This document shows, piece after piece, positions 20,986-30,662 of a stretch of 64,000 nt of DNA. Each line of letters begins with the position of its first letter. Within the stretch, counting starts at the first letter, position 1. The position numbers and the translations under genes were made by a program. The stretch lies in the NCBI RefSeq assembly GCF_022842045.1, contig NZ_JALHQI010000001.1, forward strand, positions 103,997 to 167,996, read 5' to 3'. Origin of the DNA: Arenimonas sp. GTDB taxonomy: Bacteria; Pseudomonadota; Gammaproteobacteria; Xanthomonadales; Xanthomonadaceae. The notes under the pieces are model-generated. The model saw nothing but the letters and a program-made list of their open reading frames with translations. It was not told the origin of the DNA and did not search any database.

Positions 20986-22406
20986 TCGCCGATCGGCAGG
21001 CGGCCGAGCTTGCCGCTGGCCAGGTCGAAGCGCAGCACTTCGTGTGCGCCGGTGTTGGCGATCCACAGCGAACCGGCGCCGGCGGCGAGCGCGGCCGGCT
21101 GGTCCAGCGGCTGCGGCAGGTCGTGCGTGCTCATGTCGCCCCCGCCCAGGCGCAGCCTGCGCAGGCTGCCGTTGTAGCTGTCGGCGACCCACAGCACCGG
21201 CGAGCCCGGATCAAGCGCCAGCGCCATCGGCAGCTGCATGCGGGCCTCGCGGCGCTGGCCGTCGTGCTCGCCGAATTCATACAGCCCCTGCCCGACCAGC
21301 GTCTGCACCTGGCCCTGCGCGACCTGGATGGCGCGGATGGCGGAGGTGGCCGAATCGGCGACGTACAGCGTCTGCTGCACCAGGGCCAGCCCGGTCGGGT
21401 GCGCGAACATCGCGCTGCGCACCGGGCCATCGACGATGCCCAGCTCGCCGGTGCCGGCCAGCAGGCGCAGGCGGGCCTGGGCCAGGTCGTATTCCCAGAC
21501 CTGGTTGCTGCCGGCCATGGCCAGGTACAGGCGGTCCAGGGTGCCGGTGACGTCGCACGGCTGGTTCAATGACAGCGTGGCGTCGCCGACCTGCTGGCCT
21601 TCGCGCACCGGGCCGGGGCGGCCGTTGCCGAGCACGGTCTCAACCGCGCCGTCGAGCAGGCGGATGCGGCGCAGGGCGTGGTTGCCGGCGTCGGCGACGT
21701 AAAGCGATTCGCGGACGAGGCACATGCCGCGCGGATTCCGGAACGCGGCGATGTCGGCCGGACCGTCGAGGTAGTCGCCGTGCCCGGTGCCGAACTCGCG
21801 CAGCACCCGCCCCGAGTGCGTGCACTCGAGGATGCGGTGGTGGCTGGTATCGGCGACGTAAAGATGGTTTTCGCCCACGGCCAGGCCGGCCGGAAAGGCC
21901 AGCGGCAGCCGCGATTCGCCACCCGTGCGGCGCGGCGGTTCGACCGGGCGCACGGCGCCACCCACTTCATCGATCAGGCCGGCGATGGCGGCGTCCAGCG
22001 CCGGGCCCTGGTGGTCGCCGGCCAGCACCTGGCGCAGGCGGCCGCGGGTATCCACCAGCGCCACCGACGGCCAGGACTGGATGCCGTAGTGCTGCCACGC
22101 GCTCCAAGCGCGGTCGTTGGCTACCGGGAAGGTCAGGCCAAGGCGATTGGCGGCCTTGAGCACCAGCCGGCCATCAAGCTCGGAGTCGAACTTGGGCTGG
22201 TGGATGCCCAGCACCGACAGCGCCACCGGGTAGCGCGCCTGCAGGCGCATCAGCTCGTCGAGCAGGTTGTGGCAGTACGCCGAAGCGGCGTTCCAGAACA
22301 CCAGCGCCAGCACGTGTCCCTGCTGCGCGGCGACCGACTGGCGGTCGGCGTTGAGCCACTGCAGGCTCGGCGACAGTTCGGGAGCGGCTTGCTGGGCCTG
22401 CGACAT
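20982..22406 (-). CDS. Thioredoxin-fold plus NHL-repeat protein (NHLRC2-like)
   Basis: A 474-residue protein without a signal peptide. Residues 1-150 form a thioredoxin-like domain; from about residue 170 there are NHL-type propeller repeats such as FPAGLAVGENHLYVADTSHHRI and NPRGMCLVRESLYVADAGNHAL. The combination matches bacterial relatives of NHLRC2. At the site equivalent to WCxxC the sequence is ASAYC: the nucleophilic cysteine is Ser and only the second Cys remains, so classical disulphide exchange is unlikely. It is translationally coupled to uvrC. Its role is unknown. Confidence 0.82.
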   Translation of the reverse strand: MSQAQQAAPELSPSLQWLNADRQSVAAQQGHVLALVFWNAASAYCHNLLDELMRLQARYPVALSVLGIHQPKFDSELDGRLVLKAANRLGLTFPVANDRAWSAWQHYGIQSWPSVALVDTRGRLRQVLAGDHQGPALDAAIAGLIDEVGGAVRPVEPPRRTGGESRLPLAFPAGLAVGENHLYVADTSHHRILECTHSGRVLREFGTGHGDYLDGPADIAAFRNPRGMCLVRESLYVADAGNHALRRIRLLDGAVETVLGNGRPGPVREGQQVGDATLSLNQPCDVTGTLDRLYLAMAGSNQVWEYDLAQARLRLLAGTGELGIVDGPVRSAMFAHPTGLALVQQTLYVADSATSAIRAIQVAQGQVQTLVGQGLYEFGEHDGQRREARMQLPMALALDPGSPVLWVADSYNGSLRRLRLGGGDMSTHDLPQPLDQPAALAAGAGSLWIANTGAHEVLRFDLASGKLGRLPIGE

Positions 22407-22434
22407 GGGGGGCTTCCGTCCGGGGGTCGCGGCA

Positions 22435-22899
22435 TTATGCCTGCGGCGCGAGTTTGCGCAGCAGGCCTTGCGCGGCGGCGCGCGCGAGGTGGCAGGTGGC
22501 GTCGAAGCCTGCGGCATTGCCGTAGTAAGGATCGGGCACGTCTTCATCCGCTACCCCGCACCAGGCCAGGGCCAGGTGGAGTTCAGCGCGGTTGTCGGCA
22601 GGGGCGTGCTGGTGCAGCCAGCGCAGGTTGTCGCGGTCGGCGGCAAGGATCAGGTCGAAGGCGTGGAAATCCCCGGGCTGCACGGCGCGGGCCCGCTGCC
22701 CCCGGATGTCGATGCCATGGCGGGCGGCGGCCGCGATGGCGCGCGGGTCCGGTGGTTCACCCGCGTGCCAGCCGCCGGTACCGGCGGAATCGAGGCGAAC
22801 GCGATGCCCCTGCCCGGCCGTCGCCAGGACGTGGCGCGCCCAGCCTTCCAGCAGCGGCGAGCGGCAAATATTCCCCATGCAAACAAACAATATATTCAA
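22435..22899 (-). CDS. Low-molecular-weight protein-tyrosine phosphatase
   Basis: A 154-residue enzyme. The phosphate loop CMGNICRS (C-x5-R-S, Cys at residue 7) is at the N-terminus and the general acid Asp is in VPDPYYG near residue 125. Related proteins (Wzb, Ptp) dephosphorylate tyrosine kinases of polysaccharide export; no such kinase is nearby. The only start that keeps the family N-terminus (NILFVCMGN) is TTG at 22899. The first codons and the upstream spacer are strikingly AT-rich and no Shine-Dalgarno sequence is evident. Confidence 0.93.
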   Translation of the reverse strand: MNILFVCMGNICRSPLLEGWARHVLATAGQGHRVRLDSAGTGGWHAGEPPDPRAIAAAARHGIDIRGQRARAVQPGDFHAFDLILAADRDNLRWLHQHAPADNRAELHLALAWCGVADEDVPDPYYGNAAGFDATCHLARAAAQGLLRKLAPQA

Positions 22900-22916
22900 T
22901 AGGATAGGTTAACTAT

Positions 22917-23690
22917 CTAATCTAAATTATTGGAAAGGGCGCGACGCTCGGCCCGGGCCAGGTCGGCCTCGGTATCCACGCCCGGCGGGAACGGAACCGG
23001 GGCCAGGCCGACCGCGATGCGGTGGCCGGCCTCGAGCACACGCAGCTGTTCCAGCGCCTCGAGCTGTTCCAGCCGGCCCGGCGGCAGCGCGGCGAAGCGG
23101 CGCAGGAAGCCGGCGCGGTAGGCGTAGATGCCGATATGCCGCAGTGCCGCGGACGGATCGGCGCCCAGGCGATCACGTGCAAACTGGTCGCGCTGCCAGG
23201 GAATCGGCGCGCGACTGAAGTACATCGCGAGGCCATTCGCATCCCGCACCAGCTTCACCGCATTGGAGTCGAACAGCGTGTCGCTGTCTTCGACCGGCGT
23301 GCCGAGCGTGGCCATCTCGACGGTGGATGCGGCCAGGGTCTCGGCCACGGCGCGGATGCCCTCGGGCGGCGCGAAGGGCTCGTCGCCCTGCAGGTTCACC
23401 ACGATCTGGTCGTCGGCCCAGCCGAGCTGGTCGGCGCACTCGGCGAGGCGATCGGTGCCGGAGGCGTGGTCGGCGCGGGTCATGCACACCCGCAGCGGCT
23501 CGCCGGCCAGGGCGTCGGCGACACGGGCGTCATCGGTGGCGACGACCACCTCGCGGGCGCCGGCGGCGAGTGCCCGACGGGCCACGTGCACGACCATCGG
23601 CACGCCAGCGATCAGGCGCAGCGGCTTGCCTGGCAGGCGACTGGCGCCGAAGCGGGCCGGGATGGCGACGATGAAATCAGGCGGGGTCAT
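22917..23690 (-). CDS. kdsB: 3-deoxy-manno-octulosonate cytidylyltransferase
   Basis: A 257-residue enzyme that activates Kdo to CMP-Kdo for lipopolysaccharide core synthesis. Nucleotidyltransferase motifs are visible: [14 protein letters not shown], the VVNLQGDEP metal site, and [12 protein letters not shown]. The ATG at 23690 overlaps the lpxK end by 14 bases. The last codons (SNNLD) and the downstream spacer are AT-rich, unlike the rest of the gene. Confidence 0.96.
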   Translation of the reverse strand: MTPPDFIVAIPARFGASRLPGKPLRLIAGVPMVVHVARRALAAGAREVVVATDDARVADALAGEPLRVCMTRADHASGTDRLAECADQLGWADDQIVVNLQGDEPFAPPEGIRAVAETLAASTVEMATLGTPVEDSDTLFDSNAVKLVRDANGLAMYFSRAPIPWQRDQFARDRLGADPSAALRHIGIYAYRAGFLRRFAALPPGRLEQLEALEQLRVLEAGHRIAVGLAPVPFPPGVDTEADLARAERRALSNNLD

Positions 23691-24675
23691 GGGGCGGGCT
23701 CCAATCGGCCAAGCGCTGCTGCAGGGTGGTGAACAAGGCATCGGGGAGCGCGGCGCGGACCGGCACGGCCCAAGCATCCGGCAGGTCGAAGGCGGCGCAC
23801 TTCACCGCATCCTTCTCGGTCATCAGGCGCGGGGCCGGTGGCTCGAAGGCCAGCTCGGCCGCGCTGAAACCGTGGTGGTCCGGGAACGGGTGTTCGACCG
23901 GCGCGAGCCCTTCGGCGCGCAGCGCGTCGAAGAAGCGCGCCGGGTGGCCGATGCCGGCGATGGCGTGCACCGGCTGAGCGGCGAATTCGGCCAGCGGGCG
24001 CGATGCGCCGCCGGCCAGCGGAACCGCCTCGCCCAGCGCCAGCTGCATCGGCCATTCGCCGGGTGCGGCCTGGCCGCCGTTGGCGATGCGATGGTCGACG
24101 CGACGACCGGCGGGTTCGCGCAGCGGCCCGGCGGGAATGAGGCGGCCATTGCCGTGCCGGCGTTCGCCGTCCACGACCTCGATCTCGATGTCGCGGCCAA
24201 GGCGAAGGTGCTGCAGGCCGTCGTCGGCGATCACCAGGTTGCAGCCCTCGGCCAGCAGGCGCTTGGCCGCGGCCACGCGGTCGCGGTCCACGAATACCGG
24301 CAGCCCGGTCTGGCGCGCGATCAGCAGTGGTTCGTCGCCGCATTCGGAAGCGGCCATGCCCGGCGTGACGCGCACCGGGGCGCGCGAGCGGCGGCCGTAG
24401 CCGCGGCTGACGATGCCGGGACGCCAGCCGCGCTCGGCCAGGCCGCGCGCCAACGCGATGGTGAGCGGCGTCTTGCCGCTGCCGCCGGCCACCAGGTTGC
24501 CCACCACGATCACCGGCACCGGCAGCCGGTGCACGCGCTTCCAGCCGCGCCGGTAAAGCCAGGCACGCAGCGACACGAGGCTCCCGTACAGCAGCGCCAG
24601 CGCACGCAGGCCGGGGCCCGGCGCCACGCCGCCGTACCAGCGCCGCAGCAGCCAGTCCGCCAGCGCGGCCTTCAC
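23677..24675 (-). CDS. lpxK: Tetraacyldisaccharide 4'-kinase
   Basis: A 332-residue membrane-associated kinase that adds the 4'-phosphate to the lipid A precursor. The Walker A sequence is [11 protein letters not shown] near residues 59-69, after an N-terminal membrane anchor helix. It starts with GTG at 24675, overlapping the msbA stop (GTGA). Order msbA-lpxK-kdsB fits a lipid A/Kdo operon. Confidence 0.96.
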   Translation of the reverse strand: MKAALADWLLRRWYGGVAPGPGLRALALLYGSLVSLRAWLYRRGWKRVHRLPVPVIVVGNLVAGGSGKTPLTIALARGLAERGWRPGIVSRGYGRRSRAPVRVTPGMAASECGDEPLLIARQTGLPVFVDRDRVAAAKRLLAEGCNLVIADDGLQHLRLGRDIEIEVVDGERRHGNGRLIPAGPLREPAGRRVDHRIANGGQAAPGEWPMQLALGEAVPLAGGASRPLAEFAAQPVHAIAGIGHPARFFDALRAEGLAPVEHPFPDHHGFSAAELAFEPPAPRLMTEKDAVKCAAFDLPDAWAVPVRAALPDALFTTLQQRLADWSPPHDPA

Positions 24676-26429
24676 CCGGCCTCCGTCTCGCGGAACTGCA
24701 TGCGGTGCAGGTGGGCGTACAGGCCGCCGCGCGCCAGCAGTTCGGCGTGGGTGCCCTGCTCCACCAGCTTGCCGGCGTCGAGCACCAGGACCTGGTCGGC
24801 ATGCTCGACGGTGGACAGGCGGTGCGCGATCACCAGCGTGGTGTGCTCGGGGATCAGGCGGTTGAGCGCATCCTGCACCAGCCGCTCGGACTCGGTGTCG
24901 AGCGCGGCGGTCGCTTCGTCCAGGATCAGGATCGGCGCGTCCTTGAGGATGGCGCGGGCGATGGCGAGGCGCTGGCGCTGGCCTCCCGAGAGCAGGCCGC
25001 CGTTCTCGCCGATGCGCGCGTCCATGCCGCCCGGCAGGCGGTCGATGAACTCGGCGGCGTTGGCGGCCTCGGCGGCCGCGCGGATCCTGGCCGGATCACC
25101 GCCCGCGGCCTGGCCGTAGGCGATGTTGGCGGCGATGCTGTCGTCGAACAGCATCACCCGCTGGCCGACGACGGCGATCTGTCGGCGCAGGTCGACCAGG
25201 CGGTACTGTTCGACCGGCACGCCGTCCACCAGCACGGCGCCGGCCGTGGGTTCGTAGAAGCGCGGCAGCAGGCGGATCAGGGTGGACTTTCCGCTGCCCG
25301 ACCGGCCCACGATCGCCGTGACCGTGCCCGGCCGTGCGCGGAAGGAGATGCCCGACAGCGCCGGCGCCTCCTGGCCCGGGTAGCTGACCGACACGTCGCG
25401 GAACTCGATCTCGCCGCGGGCGTGCAGCAGCGGCATCGTGCCGCGGTCGGGTTCGTCGGGTTCATCGAGGATGGCGAACAGGCGGTCGGCGGCGGCCACG
25501 CCGCGCTGCACGAGGCTCTGCACGTTGGTGATGCGCTTTAGCGAAGGCAGCATCGCCATCATCGCCGTGAGCATGGCGACGAAGCTGCCGGCGTCCATCC
25601 GGCCCTTGGCGGCTTCGCTGCCGGCCACCAGCAGGATCACCGCCAACGCGGTGGCGGCCAGCACCTGCACCACCGAGGAGGCCGCCGCGCGGGTGGACTC
25701 GACCTTGATGCTCAGGCCCAGGTTGCGGTTGATCAGCGCGGTGTAGCGCGCCAGCTCCGACGCCTGCGCGCCGTAGACCTTCACTTCCTGCTGGGCCGAC
25801 AGCGCCTGTTCGGCCGACTGCGCCATGTTGGCGACGCCGTCCTGGATGCCGCGGTTGATCTGCCGGTACCGGCGGCCGACCACGCCGGAGATGGCGGCGA
25901 TCAGCGGCGCCACCACCAGCATCACCAGGGTCACCCGCGGGCTGTACCAGAACATCACGCCCAGCAGGCCGATGATGGTGAGGCTGTCGGTGAGGATGAC
26001 CTTGATGGCGTCGGAGCTGGCCTGGGTCACCTGCTCGGTGTCGTAGTTCAGGCGCGAGACCATCGAGGGCACCGGCTCGGCGTCGAAGCGCGAACTGGGC
26101 AGGCGCAGGTACTTCTCGAGCACCTCGGCGCGCAGGTCGCGCACCACGCTGCGGCCGGCGCGGGCCATGCCGTAGTCGGTGCAGAACGTGGCCAGGCCGC
26201 GCAGCACGAACAGGCCGATGATGACCAGCGGCAGCGTCCAGCGCACCCCGGGGTCGCGATCGACGAAGGTGCCGTTGATCATGGGCTCCATCAGCCAGGT
26301 GAAGGCCGAGGCCGCGGCCGCCTCCAGCACCATGCCGACGCCGGCGGCGCCCAGGAAGAACGAATACTTTTTCGCCCGCCCCAGCAGGCGGCGGTAGACG
26401 GCCCAGGCCGAGGTCTCGGGCTGGCTCAA
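24672..26429 (-). CDS. msbA: Lipid A export ABC transporter MsbA
   Basis: A 585-residue half-transporter that flips lipid A-core across the inner membrane. Residues 1-320 form six membrane helices; the ATPase domain has Walker A GRSGSGKST, signature LSGGQRQR and Walker B ILILDEATAALD. It starts with TTG at 26429, overlapping the exbD stop (TTGA); the N-terminus (SAWAVYRRLLG) matches the family, so no ATG is needed to explain it. Confidence 0.96.
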   Translation of the reverse strand: MSQPETSAWAVYRRLLGRAKKYSFFLGAAGVGMVLEAAAASAFTWLMEPMINGTFVDRDPGVRWTLPLVIIGLFVLRGLATFCTDYGMARAGRSVVRDLRAEVLEKYLRLPSSRFDAEPVPSMVSRLNYDTEQVTQASSDAIKVILTDSLTIIGLLGVMFWYSPRVTLVMLVVAPLIAAISGVVGRRYRQINRGIQDGVANMAQSAEQALSAQQEVKVYGAQASELARYTALINRNLGLSIKVESTRAAASSVVQVLAATALAVILLVAGSEAAKGRMDAGSFVAMLTAMMAMLPSLKRITNVQSLVQRGVAAADRLFAILDEPDEPDRGTMPLLHARGEIEFRDVSVSYPGQEAPALSGISFRARPGTVTAIVGRSGSGKSTLIRLLPRFYEPTAGAVLVDGVPVEQYRLVDLRRQIAVVGQRVMLFDDSIAANIAYGQAAGGDPARIRAAAEAANAAEFIDRLPGGMDARIGENGGLLSGGQRQRLAIARAILKDAPILILDEATAALDTESERLVQDALNRLIPEHTTLVIAHRLSTVEHADQVLVLDAGKLVEQGTHAELLARGGLYAHLHRMQFRETEAG

Positions 26430-26848
26430 GGCGTGGCCTCGGGGGTGGTGGCGATCGAGATCTTGCGGAAGCCGGCCTGGCCCAGCGCGTCCATCGCCGT
26501 CACCACCGACTGGTGCGGTGTGCGGGCGTCGGCGCGCAGCACCACCGGCCGCTCGCGGTCCTCGCCGGCGACGCGGGTGATGGCTTCGCGCAGCGAACCG
26601 ACGTCACGCTTGAGCACCTCGTCGTTGCCGATGAAGAAGCGCCCCTCGGCGTCCACCAGGATCGTCAGCGGCTCGCCCGGGTCGATCTCGGAGTTCGCCT
26701 GCGACTGCGGCAACACCAGCTTCAACGCCGAGCGCTGGTCGAAGGTGGTGGTGACCACCAGGAAGATGATCAGGCAGAAGACGACGTCGATCAGGGAGAC
26801 CAGGTTGATCTCCGGCTCGTCCGGAACCCGGCCGGTGCTCAGCCTCAT
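26426..26848 (-). CDS. Biopolymer transporter ExbD/TolR family
   Basis: A 140-residue protein with a single N-terminal membrane helix beginning INLVSLIDVVFCLIIFLVV that contains the essential Asp of the proton channel, then a periplasmic domain. It pairs with the upstream ExbB-like protein. No TonB or TolA is in the window, so which energised system it drives is open; similar exbBD pairs sit in the comEC-msbA cluster of related bacteria. Confidence 0.93.
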   Translation of the reverse strand: MRLSTGRVPDEPEINLVSLIDVVFCLIIFLVVTTTFDQRSALKLVLPQSQANSEIDPGEPLTILVDAEGRFFIGNDEVLKRDVGSLREAITRVAGEDRERPVVLRADARTPHQSVVTAMDALGQAGFRKISIATTPEATP

Positions 26849-27495
26849 GCTTCGCTCCGCTTCGCGCGCGGGGCCTTCGCCGGCGGCGGCGCCGAGCCCT
26901 CGTCGAGCGCGTCGAGCAGCGCGGTGGCCTGCTTCTCCATGTCCACCACGTAGCCGGTGACGCGACCGCGCAGGTAGCGGTGGAACATCACGGCCGGGAT
27001 CGCCACGCACAGGCCCGCCGCGGTGCTGATCAGGGCCTGGCCGATGCCGCCGGCGAGGCGGTTGGCATCGCCCACGCCGGCGGTGAGGATGTCCAGGAAC
27101 ATCTCGATCATGCCGAACACGGTGCCCAGCAGGCCCAGCAGCGGCGTGACGGCGGCGATGGTGCCGAGCGTGTTGAGGAAGCGCTCCATGCGGTGGGCGA
27201 CGTGGCGGCCGACGTCCTCGATGCGCTCCTTGATCAGTTCGCGCGGGCGGTGGCGGACGTCGAGGCCGGCGGCCAGCAGCTCGCCCAGCGGGGAATTCTT
27301 GCGCAGCACGTCGATGTGCTTGGGATCCAGCGCCCGGCCCCGGGCCCAGTCGCGCACTTCCTCGCCCAGGCCGGGCGGCAGCACTTCCTTGCGACGCAGG
27401 CTCCAGAATCGCTCCAGGATGATGGCCAGGGCCAGCACCGCCAGGAGGATGATCGGCAGCATCACCCAGCCGCCCGCTTTGATCAGTTCCAGCAC
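26845..27495 (-). CDS. MotA/TolQ/ExbB proton channel protein
   Basis: A 216-residue protein with three membrane helices, the first near residues 10-28 and two around residues 105-180 (LGTIAAVTPLLGLLGTVFGM; GIGQALISTAAGLCVAIP), the classical ExbB/TolQ core. It starts with GTG at 27495, three bases after the comEC stop, and overlaps the exbD-like gene by four bases. Confidence 0.94.
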   Translation of the reverse strand: MLELIKAGGWVMLPIILLAVLALAIILERFWSLRRKEVLPPGLGEEVRDWARGRALDPKHIDVLRKNSPLGELLAAGLDVRHRPRELIKERIEDVGRHVAHRMERFLNTLGTIAAVTPLLGLLGTVFGMIEMFLDILTAGVGDANRLAGGIGQALISTAAGLCVAIPAVMFHRYLRGRVTGYVVDMEKQATALLDALDEGSAPPPAKAPRAKRSEA

Positions 27496-27498
27496 GCC

Positions 27499-29919
27499 TC
27501 ACCTTTCGGGTTCTTGCCTGGCGATAGCATAGCCTGCCCCGACGGGACCGGCATGGCGCCAGTAGCGCGGGCGGTCCTGGCGCCGGCGTTCACGAAGCTG
27601 CACCCCGCCCTCGCCCAGCCGCAGCGCGATCGCACCGCTGCCGGCGCTGTCGTGCAGCGCCACGCCATAGCGGGCGTAGCGGGCCAGCACGAGCGGCTTG
27701 GGCAGGCCGAAGCGGTTGCCCTCGCCCACCGCCAGCAAGCCGGTGCCCGGCCGAACGGCGGCGAGGAAGTCGAGGCTCGAGGACGTGTCGCTGCCATGGT
27801 GCGGCACCAGCAGCACGTCGGCGCGGATCCGCGCAGGCGGCAGCTTGGCCAGGCGCGCTTCGACGTGGCGGCCGATGTCGCCAGCCAGCAGCGCGTGGTG
27901 GCCGCCGGCGCTGATGCGCAGCACGCAGGAGCTGTCGTTGCGCAGGTAGGGAAAGTGCGGCGTCGGATGCAGCACTTCGAAATCCACGCCATCCCATCGC
28001 CACCGTTGCCCGGCCACACAGGCCTGCATGCCGGCGCCGGCCCAGCCTTCGGGCGCCATCACCACGGGCGGCGCGTAGGCGCGCCGGACCGCGGGGGCGC
28101 CGCCGGCGTGGTCGTTGTCCCCGTGGCTGAGCACCAGGCGGTCGAGTTGCGAAACGCCCAGGGCCCGCAGCGCGGGCACCACCGCGGCTTCGCCCAGGTC
28201 AAGGCCATGCGGCGGCGCCGGGCCGGCGTCGTAGAGCAGTGCGTGGTGGCGCGTGCGCACCAGCAGCGCCAGGCCTTGGCCGACGTCGAGCAGGTGCAGG
28301 TCGACCTCGCCCGGGGCGGGCTTGTCCAGCGCGGGCCAGAGCAGCGGCAGCAGCACGAGCGCGGCCAGCGGCTTGCCGGGGACCGTTCGCGGCAGCAGCA
28401 GCCAGAACGCGCCCAGCAAGGCGAGCGCCGTGGCGGCCAACCCCGGTTCGGGCAGCCAGGCCAGGGCCGGCGGCCAGCGCGAAACCCACTCCAGCGCGTG
28501 CCAAAGCCACTGCATCAGGTCCGCGGCCAACTGCCAGCACAGGTCGGCGGCCGCCGGCAGCAGCGGTTCGAAAGCGAGGCCGAGCAAGGCCAGCGGCACC
28601 ACGACCAGGCTGATCCACGGTATGCCGACCAGGTTCACCAGCGGGCCCGGCAGCGAGGCCTGGCTGAAGAACCACACGCTCAGCGGCAGCAGCCCCAGCA
28701 TCGCCACCACCTGCGACGCGAGGAAGGGCCGCAGCCACCCTTCGCCCGGACGAAACGGCAGGCACCAGGCCAGCCAGGCGACCCCGAGGAAGCTGAGCCA
28801 GAAACCCGGCGCGAGCACGCTGGCCGGATCCGCCACCAGCACGCCGACTGCGGCCAATGCCAGCGACTGCGCCAGGGTTTGCGGCCGGCGCGCCAGGCGG
28901 GCCAGCACCACCGCGGCGATCATCAGCAGCGTGCGCACGGTGGGCAGTGCGAACCCGGCGAGCGCGGTGTAGGCGCCCGCCAGCAGCAGGGCGACGAACG
29001 CGCTGCCTTGCGGGCGTGGCCACCGGCGCCCCAGCGCGGGGAACATCGCGTAAAGCAGGCGGCCCAGTCCCGCGCCGAAGCCGGCCACGAGGCCGACATG
29101 GAATCCCGAGATCGCGATCAGGTGGGTGAGACCGGTGGCGCGCAGCACCTGCCAGTCGTGGTCGTCGAGCCCGCGCGTATCGCCGAGCGCCAACGCCGCG
29201 ACGAACCGCGCCGCGGGTCCGGGCACTGCGGTGGCGATGCGCTCCGACAGCCCGGCGCGCAACCGGTCGAGGCCACCGCCGGGACCGAGCTGCCGGGCGG
29301 CCCCGGCGTCGACGACGTAGCCGGTGGCGGCGATGCGTTGCTCGATGGCGCGCCGCTCGAAGTCGAAGCCGCCGGGATTGAGCAGGCCGCGCGGCGCACG
29401 CAGCCGCACCGGCAGTTGCCAGCGGCTGCCGGGTTCGATGACCGGCAGCGCCTGGCCCGGGCGCACGAACCAGCCGAGGCGAAGCTTGCTGCCGGCCGCG
29501 AGTCCCGCGGGACCAGCTTCGACCTCGAACTCGAAGCGCACGGCGTCGGACGCCGATACGGGCAGCCCGCGCACCTGTCCAACGACGACCGCGTCCTCGC
29601 CCGAGCGCGTCGCCGGCCATTGCGCCTCCAGCGTGGCCCGCCCCTGCAGGCAGGCCAGCGCCAGGCCGATGAGCAAGGCACCGAACAGGCGCGATGGACC
29701 CGGCCGCCACCAGGTCCAGAGTCCAAGGCCAAGCACGGCGACCGACGCCGCGTTGCCCGGCAGTCCGGGGAAGCGCTGCACCAGCAGGACGCCTGCGAGC
29801 AGGCAGGCGGCCACCGCCGGTCCGCAGCGCGACGGCGCGGCGTCGATGCGGGACGGTTCCTCGCAGGGAACTGGCGGCGCGCGGGGCGACGCCGGCGGTG
29901 GCGGCGCACGGCCGCGCAA
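27499..29919 (-). CDS. comEC: DNA internalization competence protein ComEC/Rec2
   Basis: An 806-residue inner-membrane DNA uptake channel. In order: N-terminal helices, an OB-like DUF4131 domain, the multi-helix Competence domain (from about residue 225) and a C-terminal metallo-beta-lactamase nuclease-like domain with LSHGDNDHAGG. The best-fitting start is TTG at 29919; no ATG exists near the N-terminus, so the start is uncertain by some tens of residues. Other competence genes are not in the window. Confidence 0.92.
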   Translation of the reverse strand: MRGRAPPPPASPRAPPVPCEEPSRIDAAPSRCGPAVAACLLAGVLLVQRFPGLPGNAASVAVLGLGLWTWWRPGPSRLFGALLIGLALACLQGRATLEAQWPATRSGEDAVVVGQVRGLPVSASDAVRFEFEVEAGPAGLAAGSKLRLGWFVRPGQALPVIEPGSRWQLPVRLRAPRGLLNPGGFDFERRAIEQRIAATGYVVDAGAARQLGPGGGLDRLRAGLSERIATAVPGPAARFVAALALGDTRGLDDHDWQVLRATGLTHLIAISGFHVGLVAGFGAGLGRLLYAMFPALGRRWPRPQGSAFVALLLAGAYTALAGFALPTVRTLLMIAAVVLARLARRPQTLAQSLALAAVGVLVADPASVLAPGFWLSFLGVAWLAWCLPFRPGEGWLRPFLASQVVAMLGLLPLSVWFFSQASLPGPLVNLVGIPWISLVVVPLALLGLAFEPLLPAAADLCWQLAADLMQWLWHALEWVSRWPPALAWLPEPGLAATALALLGAFWLLLPRTVPGKPLAALVLLPLLWPALDKPAPGEVDLHLLDVGQGLALLVRTRHHALLYDAGPAPPHGLDLGEAAVVPALRALGVSQLDRLVLSHGDNDHAGGAPAVRRAYAPPVVMAPEGWAGAGMQACVAGQRWRWDGVDFEVLHPTPHFPYLRNDSSCVLRISAGGHHALLAGDIGRHVEARLAKLPPARIRADVLLVPHHGSDTSSSLDFLAAVRPGTGLLAVGEGNRFGLPKPLVLARYARYGVALHDSAGSGAIALRLGEGGVQLRERRRQDRPRYWRHAGPVGAGYAIARQEPER

Positions 29920-29956
29920 TCCCGCTCAGCCGCGGGCGGGCGCCGTCCGGAGGGAA

Positions 29957-30652
29957 TCAGGCGATGACATCGTCCCCGAGCGGCTGCAGTCGTCCCCGGG
30001 TCAGTTCCAGGGTCCGATCCAGTCGCCGCGCCAGGCGGCGATCGTGGGTCACCATGACCAGGGCGGTGCCCAGGTCGCGGTTGAGCTCCAGCATCAAATC
30101 GAAGACCGAGGCGGCGGTCTTCTCGTCGAGGTTGCCGGTGGGCTCGTCGCCCAGCACGCAGGCCGGGCGCGTCACCAGGGCGCGCGCGACCGCGGCGCGC
30201 TGGCGCTCGCCGCCGGAGAGTTCGCCCGGCTTGTGGCCGAGGCGATGGCCCAGGCCGACGCGCTCGAGCAGCCGCTGCGCGGGTTCCCTCGCCTTTTCGA
30301 CCGCGTCGCCGCGGATCAGCAGCGGCATCATCACGTTCTCGAGCGCGGTGAACTCCGGCAGCAGGTGGTGGAACTGGTACACGAAGCCCAGGGTCCGGTT
30401 GCGCAGCTCGCCACGCTGGCGCTCGCCGAGCGAGAACATGGCTTCCCCGGCGACATGCACCTCGCCCGACGTGGCGTGGTCCAGCCCGCCGAGCAGGTGC
30501 AGCAGGGTGCTCTTGCCGGCGCCCGAGGCGCCGACGATGGCCACGGTTTCCCCGCGGCGCACCTCGAGGTCGAGGCCGTCGAAGACCGGCGTGCGCAAGT
30601 CGCCCTCTTCGTAGGTCTTGCCCAGCTTCGAGCAGCGGATGACGACGTCCAT
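29957..30652 (-). CDS. lolD: Lipoprotein-releasing ABC ATPase LolD
   Basis: A 231-residue ATPase that powers release of lipoproteins from the inner membrane to LolA. Walker A is GASGAGKST, the signature LSGGERQR and Walker [14 protein letters not shown] chose the ATG at 30652 with AAGG upstream; an ATG at 30670 would add MNKVPG and overlap lolC by eight bases. It lies directly after lolC. Confidence 0.92.
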   Translation of the reverse strand: MDVVIRCSKLGKTYEEGDLRTPVFDGLDLEVRRGETVAIVGASGAGKSTLLHLLGGLDHATSGEVHVAGEAMFSLGERQRGELRNRTLGFVYQFHHLLPEFTALENVMMPLLIRGDAVEKAREPAQRLLERVGLGHRLGHKPGELSGGERQRAAVARALVTRPACVLGDEPTGNLDEKTAASVFDLMLELNRDLGTALVMVTHDRRLARRLDRTLELTRGRLQPLGDDVIA

Positions 30653-30662
30653 GCCGGGAACC

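Noticed and set aside
26980..29967. A 995-codon plus-strand open frame opposite exbB and comEC
   Set aside because: It has no recognisable domain, is His/Gln/Arg-rich, and lies antisense to two well-supported genes.
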